Shown: piece after piece, positions 27,040-32,349 of the stretch
How the letters are laid out: each line of letters begins with the position of its first letter
Position numbering within the stretch: the stretch's first letter is position 1
Source of the DNA: Nocardiopsis kunsanensis DSM 44524
GTDB lineage: Bacteria; Actinomycetota; Actinomycetes; Streptosporangiales; Streptosporangiaceae
Length of the DNA: 32,349 nt
Assembly: GCF_000340965.1 (NCBI RefSeq)
Contig: NZ_ANAY01000049.1
Location: forward strand, 1-32,349
Direction: 5' to 3'
Notes under the pieces: model-generated
The model's database searches: none
What the model saw: only the letters and a program-made list of their open reading frames with translations
Told to the model about the DNA's origin: nothing
Program-made: the position numbers and the translations under genes

Positions 27040-27480
27040 TCACTCCTGGCTCGGGCGCGACCGGTTCCGTTTCAGCTCCCCGCGCCGACGCTTGTCCTCC
27101 ACACGTCGGCGCCGCGCGGACCGGCTCGGCCTCGACGCACGCCGCCGGCGCGGGGGCGGTGCCGTGGCCTCGGCCAGCAGCTCCGCCATGCGCTCGCGTG
27201 CCTCGTCCCGGTTACGGGCCTGCGAACGGTGTTCCTGGGCGCTGACGCTCAGTACCCCGTCGCTCAGCCGGGCCGAGAGGCGCTCTAGGGCCCGCTCGCG
27301 CCGTGTCCGGCCCAACCCCGCACACGTGGCCAGGTCCAGCGACAGGGTCACCCGGGTCGCCGAGGTGTTGACGTGCTGACCGCCCGGACCGGAGGAACGG
27401 CTGAAACGCCACCCCAGGTCGGAGGCGGGGACGGTCACCGAACCGAAGGTCAGATCCTTCTCCCCCGGGTTCGTGCTCAC
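27040..27480 (-). CDS. arfB: Alternative ribosome-rescue peptidyl-tRNA hydrolase ArfB
   Basis: ArfB (YaeJ) releases the nascent chain from ribosomes stalled on mRNA without a stop codon. The 146-aa product has the release-factor GGQ loop in SSGPGGQHVNTSATRVTLS (Gly33-Gly34-Gln35) and a strongly basic C-terminal tail (about 112-146, many Arg and Lys) that inserts into the empty mRNA channel. No codon-recognition domain is present, separating it from RF1/RF2. GTG 27480 follows AGGAGGTGGGCGGC, a strong site; the longer open frame is rejected. It lies 58 nt after polA and is probably cotranscribed. Confidence 0.92.
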   Translation of the reverse strand: MSTNPGEKDLTFGSVTVPASDLGWRFSRSSGPGGQHVNTSATRVTLSLDLATCAGLGRTRRERALERLSARLSDGVLSVSAQEHRSQARNRDEARERMAELLAEATAPPPRRRRASRPSRSARRRRVEDKRRRGELKRNRSRPSQE

Positions 27481-27538
27481 CGCCGCCCACCTCCTGCGCC
27501 CTTGTTCCGTGTACGTGCCCGCGCGGAGCGCTACCGGG

Positions 27539-30322
27539 TCAGTGCGCCGCGTCGTGCCAGTTGGGTCCGCCGCCGACCGAGACCTCCAGCGGCACACGCA
27601 GATCATAGGCCGAGCCCATCTCCTGCGTCACGAGCTCTTCGACCGCCTCCCGCTCGCCGGGAACGACCTCGACCACGAGCTCGTCATGTACCTGCAGCAA
27701 CACACGCGAGGTCAGGTCGCTGCCGACCAGGGCCTCGTCGACCCTGAGCATCGCGACCTTGATGATGTCGGCCGCCGACCCCTGGATGGGGGCGTTGAGG
27801 GCCATGCGTTCGGCCATCTCGCGCCGCTGCCGGTTGTCGCTGGTCAGGTCCGGCAGGTACCGGCGGCGACCGAAGATCGTCTCGGTGTAGCCGTCCCTGC
27901 GTGCCCGCTCGACCACGGCCTGCAGGTAGTCGCGCACCCCGCCGAACTCGGCGAAGTAGTCGTCCATGAGCGAGCGTGCCTCGTCCGGTTGGATCCCCAA
28001 CTGCTGGGAGAGTCCGTAGGCACTCAGACCGTAGGCCAGACCGTAACTCATCGCCTTGATCTTGGAGCGGGCCTCCCCGTCGACCTCGTCGACCCCGATG
28101 CCGAAGACCTGCGCGGCCATCTGGGCGTGGAAGTCGTAGCCGCTGTTGAAGGCGTCGATGAGCGCCTGCTCGCCCGACAGGTGCGCCATGATGCGCAGCT
28201 CGATCTGGCTGTAGTCGGCGGTCAGCAGCTCCTCGTAGCCCTCACCGACCACGAAGGCCCGCCGGATACGGCGGCCCACGTCGGTGCGTACCGGGATGTT
28301 CTGCAGGTTGGGTTCGGTCGAGCTCAGTCGCCCGGTCGCCGCCACCATCTGGTTGAAGGTCGTGTGGATGCGGCCGTCGTCGGCGACCGTCTTGATGAGC
28401 CCCTCGACCGTGGTGCGCAGCTTGGTCTGGTCCCGGTGGCGCAGCAGGATCGCCGGCAGCTCGTGGTCGGTCCGGGTGGCCAACCACGCCAACGCGGAGG
28501 CGTCGGTGGTGTAGCCCGTCTTGATCTTCTTGGTCCTGGGCAGCTCCAGTTTATCGAAGAGCACGTACTGGAGCTGTTTGGGCGAGCCCAGGTTGAACCT
28601 CTCCCCCACCGCTTCGTGCGCCTTCTCCTCGGCCTCGCGTGTGGCGGCGGCGAACTCGCCCTGGAGCTCCTCCAGGTAGGGCAGGTCCGCGGCGATACCC
28701 GCACGCTCCATGCGTGCCAGTACGTCCACCAGTGGCAACTCCATGTCGGTGAGCAGCTGGGCGCCCCCGCGCTTGTCGAGCTCGGCCAGGAGCACCGCGG
28801 CCAGGTCCCGGGTGGCCGCGGCCCGCACCGCGAGGGCGTGCCCGGGCCCCTCGCCGTCGCCGGAGCCGTCCACGTCCAGGGCCAGCTGCGTCTGGCCGGT
28901 GTCCTCCTCCAGTTCCCGGCCCAGGTAACGGCGGACCAGGTCGGGCAGGTCGAACCGGCGCTGTCCCGGCTGGGCCAGGTAGGCGGCCAGGGCCGTGTCA
29001 CAGCGTGTCCCGGCCAGTTCCCAACCGTGGGCGGCCAGCGCCAGCAGCGCACCCTTGTACTCGTGCACGACCTTGGGCCGCTCGGGGTCGGCGAGGAAGG
29101 CCGCCAAGGCCTCCGTGTCGGAGGGGTCCAGCGCCACCGGGTCCACGAGGGCCGCTGCGCCGCTGGGCACACTGATCGCGAGCGCGTCCACACGGCCGGT
29201 ACCTCTGCCCGACCGGGCGTCCAGGGCGAGCCCGGCCGGCGCCTCGTCGGTGAGGGAGTCGGGGGCGGCGTGCTCGGTCAGCCAGGCCGCCAGCTCACCG
29301 CTCCCCGGGATCGTGAGGTCGACCTCGAAACCCTCTGCCGCCCCGGACGCGCCCTGATCGGCGGCTTCGTCGGGGTTGATGACGGTGTAGAGGCGTTCAC
29401 GCAGGTTGGAGGCGAACTCCAGGTTGTCGAAGAGGGCATCCACCCCGGCACGGTCGGCCTCGCCCAGCGTCAGGGCCGCCACGGCGGTCTCGAGCTCGAC
29501 ATCGGTCACCAGGCGGTTGAGGCGCATGTTGCGCAGCACGTCGTCGAGGTGGTCGCGGAAGTTCTGCCCCGCCTTGCCGGTGAGTTCGTCGGCCCGGGCC
29601 ACGAGCCCGTCCAGGGAGCCGAACCTGGTGATCCACTTGGCCGCGGTCTTGGGGCCCACCCCGGGCACACCCGGCAGGTTGTCGGCCTTCTCCCCCACCA
29701 GCGCGGCCAGATCGCGGTAACGCTCCGGGGGGACCCCGTACTTGTCCTCGACGGCCTCGGGGGTCATGCGCTTGAGGTCGGACAGGCTGCGCCCCGGGTA
29801 CAGGACCGTGCAGTCCCCGGTCACCAGTTGGAAGGCGTCGCGGTCGCCGGAGGCGATGAGGACCTCCATGCCGGCTTCACCACCCTGCTGGGCCAGGGTC
29901 GCGATGACGTCGTCGGCCTCGTAGCCGGGTGCGGACAGGTTGGCCACGCCGATCAGACGCATGAGGTCCTGGGTGAGGGGGACCTGGGAGGGGAACTCCT
30001 GCGGGGTCTCCGAGCGCCCGTCCTTGTAACCGTCGTACTCCTCGCTGCGGAAGGTGGGCCCGGACAGGTCCCAGGCCACCGCCACATGGGTGGGCTCTTC
30101 CTCCCGCAACAACTTGACCAGCATCGACGTGAAACCGTAGACGGCATTGGTCGACTGGCCCGTGCTGGTGCCGAAGTTCTCCACCGGTAGGGCGTAGAAG
30201 GCGCGGAAGGCCATCGAGTGCCCGTCCAGGAGCAGCAGTCTGGGTCGCTTGCCTCCGCTGTCGGAAAGGTTCGGGGCCGCGCCGGCCCGGGGCGTCTGAT
30301 CGGGGGTCTCTCGCTCTGTCAC
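27539..30322 (-). CDS. polA: DNA polymerase I
   Basis: Repair and Okazaki-fragment polymerase. The 927-aa product has a 5' nuclease domain (about 25-320; LLLDGHSMAFRAFYALP, YEADDVIATLA, GVPGVGPKTAAKW), a degenerate 3'-5' exonuclease domain (about 330-530) and the polymerase domain. Motif A is DYSQIELRI, motif C LLQVHDELVV. The exonuclease motif DxE is LALDARSG, lacking the Glu, so proofreading is probably absent, as known for actinobacterial Pol I. The O-helix reads KIKAMSYGLAYG with Tyr where E. coli has Phe762. GTG 30322 is chosen after GGGGACGT. It is divergent from the thioesterase gene. Confidence 0.97.
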   Translation of the reverse strand: MTERETPDQTPRAGAAPNLSDSGGKRPRLLLLDGHSMAFRAFYALPVENFGTSTGQSTNAVYGFTSMLVKLLREEEPTHVAVAWDLSGPTFRSEEYDGYKDGRSETPQEFPSQVPLTQDLMRLIGVANLSAPGYEADDVIATLAQQGGEAGMEVLIASGDRDAFQLVTGDCTVLYPGRSLSDLKRMTPEAVEDKYGVPPERYRDLAALVGEKADNLPGVPGVGPKTAAKWITRFGSLDGLVARADELTGKAGQNFRDHLDDVLRNMRLNRLVTDVELETAVAALTLGEADRAGVDALFDNLEFASNLRERLYTVINPDEAADQGASGAAEGFEVDLTIPGSGELAAWLTEHAAPDSLTDEAPAGLALDARSGRGTGRVDALAISVPSGAAALVDPVALDPSDTEALAAFLADPERPKVVHEYKGALLALAAHGWELAGTRCDTALAAYLAQPGQRRFDLPDLVRRYLGRELEEDTGQTQLALDVDGSGDGEGPGHALAVRAAATRDLAAVLLAELDKRGGAQLLTDMELPLVDVLARMERAGIAADLPYLEELQGEFAAATREAEEKAHEAVGERFNLGSPKQLQYVLFDKLELPRTKKIKTGYTTDASALAWLATRTDHELPAILLRHRDQTKLRTTVEGLIKTVADDGRIHTTFNQMVAATGRLSSTEPNLQNIPVRTDVGRRIRRAFVVGEGYEELLTADYSQIELRIMAHLSGEQALIDAFNSGYDFHAQMAAQVFGIGVDEVDGEARSKIKAMSYGLAYGLSAYGLSQQLGIQPDEARSLMDDYFAEFGGVRDYLQAVVERARRDGYTETIFGRRRYLPDLTSDNRQRREMAERMALNAPIQGSAADIIKVAMLRVDEALVGSDLTSRVLLQVHDELVVEVVPGEREAVEELVTQEMGSAYDLRVPLEVSVGGGPNWHDAAH

Positions 30323-30454
30323 CACGTCCCCAACCCTAAGATGCCCCGCAGACAGTTCGCGGCCCTCTCGGCACGGCCGCGCCACGGGGCCGCCACCGGG
30401 CGGGACCGCGTCCGCACGGCCCGGCCCTTCTCACGGATCGGAAGGCACAGCAAC

Positions 30455-30886
30455 ATGACGACCAACTCCGAGGAGATGCGCTCACTCATCGACACGGGCG
30501 CACTGACCGGGGGCCTCGGTGCAACGATGGGGATCGAGGTCACCGAGGCCTCAGCCGAACGGGTCGTGGCCCGGATGCCGGTGGAGGGCAACCGTCAGCC
30601 CTACGGGCTCCTGCACGGTGGCGCCTCCTGTGTGCTGGCCGAGTCGCTGGGTTCGATCGGTTCGATGATCCACGCCGATCAGTTCGGCAGGATCGCGATG
30701 GGTATCGAGATCAACGCGACCCACCACCGTTCGGCCACCCAGGGCCACGTGACGGGCGTGGCGACCCCGGTGCACCTGGGACGCACCCTGGCCACCTGGG
30801 ACATCACCATCACCGACGACGAGGACCGCAAGGTGTGCACCTCGCGCCTGACCTGTGTGCTCCGTGAGGCCCCCAAGGAGGCCTGA
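30455..30886 (+). CDS. PaaI-like hotdog thioesterase
   Basis: A 143-aa hotdog-fold protein of the PaaI/YbdB type, expected to hydrolyse acyl- or aryl-CoA thioesters. The motif GLLHGGASCVLAESLGS (51-67) holds the His-Gly-Gly turn and the catalytic acidic residue Glu63. The C-terminal GHVTGVATPVHLGRTLATWD is also typical. ATG 30455 is preceded by GGAAGG at 11 nt; the long upstream extension overlaps polA and is rejected. The substrate is not evident; the divergent neighbour is polA. Confidence 0.9.
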   Translation: MTTNSEEMRSLIDTGALTGGLGATMGIEVTEASAERVVARMPVEGNRQPYGLLHGGASCVLAESLGSIGSMIHADQFGRIAMGIEINATHHRSATQGHVTGVATPVHLGRTLATWDITITDDEDRKVCTSRLTCVLREAPKEA

Positions 30887-30906
30887 CCACACTCTCCTGC
30901 ACCCCG

Positions 30907-30940
30907 GGCCCCGCCGGTGACGGCCGTCACCGGCGGGGCC
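30907..30940 (+). terminator. Perfect 34-nt palindromic terminator after the thioesterase gene
   Basis: The 34-nt segment is identical to its own reverse complement (outer arms GGCCCCGCCGGTGAC and GTCACCGGCGGGGCC) and is followed by TTT. It starts 20 nt after the stop at 30886. The stem is exceptionally stable, and symmetry lets it act on both strands. Confidence 0.85.
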
Positions 30941-31123
30941 TTTCCATGTGCGGACACCGGGACCCCGGCCGGGTTCCGCACGTTCTCCGACCGCCCCGCA
31001 CCCTTCACGCGCCGTTCCGTACAAAGCGACGCACAAACCCCGAACGGGATGACCACAGCTTCATAACGCCTCAGAGGCGAGTCGGCACCAAGTATCGCTC
31101 TTCACTTTTCGTCACAGGCATTT

Positions 31124-31156
31124 CATGCTTAAGTTCCGCTAACGCCCATGCTTAAG
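31124..31156. repeat. Direct repeat CATGCTTAAG upstream of the substrate-binding protein gene
   Basis: CATGCTTAAG occurs at 31124-31133 and 31147-31156, 23 bp apart, about two helical turns. Each copy contains the palindrome CTTAAG. It lies about 100-130 bp before ATG 31255, in an AT-richer stretch, so it could be a regulator's tandem binding site. The rest of 30941-31254 holds no gene. Confidence 0.5.
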
Positions 31157-31201
31157 CCATGCCACACATGTCGGGCACCAGGGCGCACACGCAAGATCGG
31201 T

Positions 31202-31222
31202 CCGGCCGCACCGAGCGGCCGG
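31202..31222 (+). promoter_or_regulatory. Hairpin in the 5' leader of the substrate-binding protein gene
   Basis: CCGGCCGC (31202-31209) pairs perfectly with GCGGCCGG (31215-31222) around ACCGA, ending 32 nt before ATG 31255. If the transcript starts upstream it would form an 8-bp stem in the leader, possibly an mRNA-stabilising or attenuating structure. Confidence 0.4.
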
Positions 31223-31254
31223 TCCCTCGCCGGTTGAACGGAGTGACCACGATC

Positions 31255-32349
31255 ATGGCAAGCAAGAAGGCCCTCGGCCTGGCTGCCGCCACCGCGGCCC
31301 TGGTAATGGGGCTTTCCGCGTGCGGCAACGGCGACACCGGGGACGGCGGGGACGCCGCGGGCGAAGAGTTCAACTTCGGTCTCCTCTACCCCCAGACCGG
31401 TAACCTGGCCTTCCTCGGCCCACCCCAGCTCGCAGCGGCCGAGTACGCCATCGAGGACATCAACACGGCCGGCGGCATCCTCGGCACCGACGTACCCGAC
31501 ATCAGCGAAGCCGACGAGGCCGGGGACGCGGGCCAGGCCAACGAAGCCGCCAACAACCTGATCGCCGACGAGACCAACGCCGTCATCGGTGCCGCCGCCT
31601 CCGGTATGACCCAGGCCGTCTACGACACCGTCACCGGCGCCGAGACCGTCCAGTGCTCGGGCTCGGCCACCTCCCCCGAACTCAGCGACATCGACGACGG
31701 CGGTTACTTCTACCGCACCGCACCCAGCGACCTCATGGCCGGACCCGTCCTGGCCGAGCAGATGGTCGCCGACGGGCACGTGAGCATGTCCCTCATCGCC
31801 CGCGCCGACGACTACGGCGCCGGCTACCTCGACGCCGTCGAGGCCGAGCTCGAGGCCCTGGGCGCCGACGTCGTCTCCACCGACACCTTCGACCCGGACG
31901 CCACCACCTTCGACTCGGTCGTCAACGGCGCCAACGAAGCGGAAGCCGACGCGGTCGCCCTCATCTCCTTCGAGGAGGGCGCACAGGTCATCGCCGAACT
32001 CGTCGAGGCCGGTTTCGAGGGCGACCAGCTCTACGTCACCGACGGTCTCAACGACCCCGAACTGGGTTCCACCGTCAGCGAGGACGACCCCGAGGTCATC
32101 ACCGGCATGACCGGCGTCGCCCCCGGTGCCGACAACTCCGAGTTCAACGAGGGCCTGCGCGAACACGCCCCGGACCTGGACGTCTTCCAGTTCGCGCCCC
32201 AGGTCTACGACTGCGTCACCGCCATTGCCCTGGCCGCCGAGTCGGCCGGCAGTGTCGAACCCAGCGAATACGTCGGCCACCTCGCGGAGATCAGCCGCCC
32301 CGAGGGCACCGAGTGCACCGACTTCGAACAGTGCCGCGACCTCCTCGAC
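31255..32349 (+). CDS. Branched-chain amino acid-type ABC transporter substrate-binding lipoprotein (partial)
   Basis: The first 365 codons of a periplasmic-binding-protein-like lipoprotein; the frame is still open at the right edge. The signal peptide (KKALGLAAATAALVMGL) ends in the lipobox LSAC with Cys23, followed by a Gly/Asp-rich linker. FGLLYPQTGNLAFLGPP (about 42-58) and AAAEYAIEDINTAGGILG are the usual beginning of LivJ-type (Peripla_BP_6) proteins. Cys132 and Cys321 lie later in the sequence. The domain should bind an amino acid, amide or similar ligand on the outer side and deliver it to an ABC permease, expected to the right. ATG 31255 is chosen, with GGAG 11 nt upstream; GTG 31243 in the same frame is possible. 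Confidence 0.93.
   Translation, partial: MASKKALGLAAATAALVMGLSACGNGDTGDGGDAAGEEFNFGLLYPQTGNLAFLGPPQLAAAEYAIEDINTAGGILGTDVPDISEADEAGDAGQANEAANNLIADETNAVIGAAASGMTQAVYDTVTGAETVQCSGSATSPELSDIDDGGYFYRTAPSDLMAGPVLAEQMVADGHVSMSLIARADDYGAGYLDAVEAELEALGADVVSTDTFDPDATTFDSVVNGANEAEADAVALISFEEGAQVIAELVEAGFEGDQLYVTDGLNDPELGSTVSEDDPEVITGMTGVAPGADNSEFNEGLREHAPDLDVFQFAPQVYDCVTAIALAAESAGSVEPSEYVGHLAEISRPEGTECTDFEQCRDLLD

Noticed and set aside
27473..30190. A 905-codon open frame on the plus strand across polA
   Set aside because: Antisense shadow of the intact polA gene; its composition (Gly, Val, His, Gln rich) matches no protein family.
31085..31150. GlnR-type nitrogen operator before the substrate-binding protein gene
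   Set aside because: GTCAC is present, but the paired half-site GAAAC at 6-bp spacing is not.

Overview
The window is very GC-rich DNA with GTG, ATG and one TTG start and long, tightly packed operons. The gene order scpA-scpB-rluB-aroH-tyrA-cmk-der next to pyrG-NUDIX-xerD-parA is the actinobacterial core block known from Streptomyces and relatives. Protein style suggests Nocardiopsaceae (Nocardiopsis, Streptomonospora or near), but that is an inference from recall and no search was run.

Layout. Positions 1-1375 look like the right end of an integrated element: a tyrosine integrase gene broken by a single-base frameshift, two 8-bp direct repeats one helical turn apart, and a hairpin, abutting the 3' end of a tRNA-Pro(GGG) gene on the minus strand. 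Positions 1488-5579 hold accessory metabolic and regulatory genes: an FAD/NAD(P) monooxygenase-like protein, a two-span membrane protein, an AraC-DinB fusion overlapping a RibD-type reductase gene, and a DUF523 protein. Positions 5583-12328 (minus) carry der, cmk, tyrA, aroH, rluB, scpB and scpA, so ribosome assembly, nucleotide and aromatic amino acid synthesis and condensin loading. A strong hairpin separates these from an orphan ParA ATPase and a small partner protein. Then come xerD, a NUDIX hydrolase and pyrG (14065-17410), a HMG-CoA-lyase-like enzyme, a GNAT protein, a DUF3060 lipoprotein and uvrB (to 22579).

Positions 22580-23750 are unlike the rest: AT-richer, with two adjacent perfect 10-bp palindromes, a small plus-strand ORF whose first 21 residues fit the lasso-peptide leader pattern YxxPxLxxxGxFxxxT, and a convergent small minus-strand ORF. 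Reading the plus ORF in the -1 frame right after the leader gives a Gly1...Glu8 core with 21 consecutive G/C-ending codons. This suggests a broken, or recoded, RiPP precursor without its enzymes in the window. It is the most novel signal here.

The rest is core again: coaE, a GNAT protein, rpsA with a clear promoter and long leader, arfB and polA on the minus strand, then on the plus strand a PaaI-like thioesterase and the first 365 codons of a branched-chain-amino-acid-type substrate-binding lipoprotein, which runs off the right edge. The three apparent single-base frameshifts (integrase, lasso-like ORF, its convergent neighbour) all lie in accessory DNA, while every housekeeping gene is intact.
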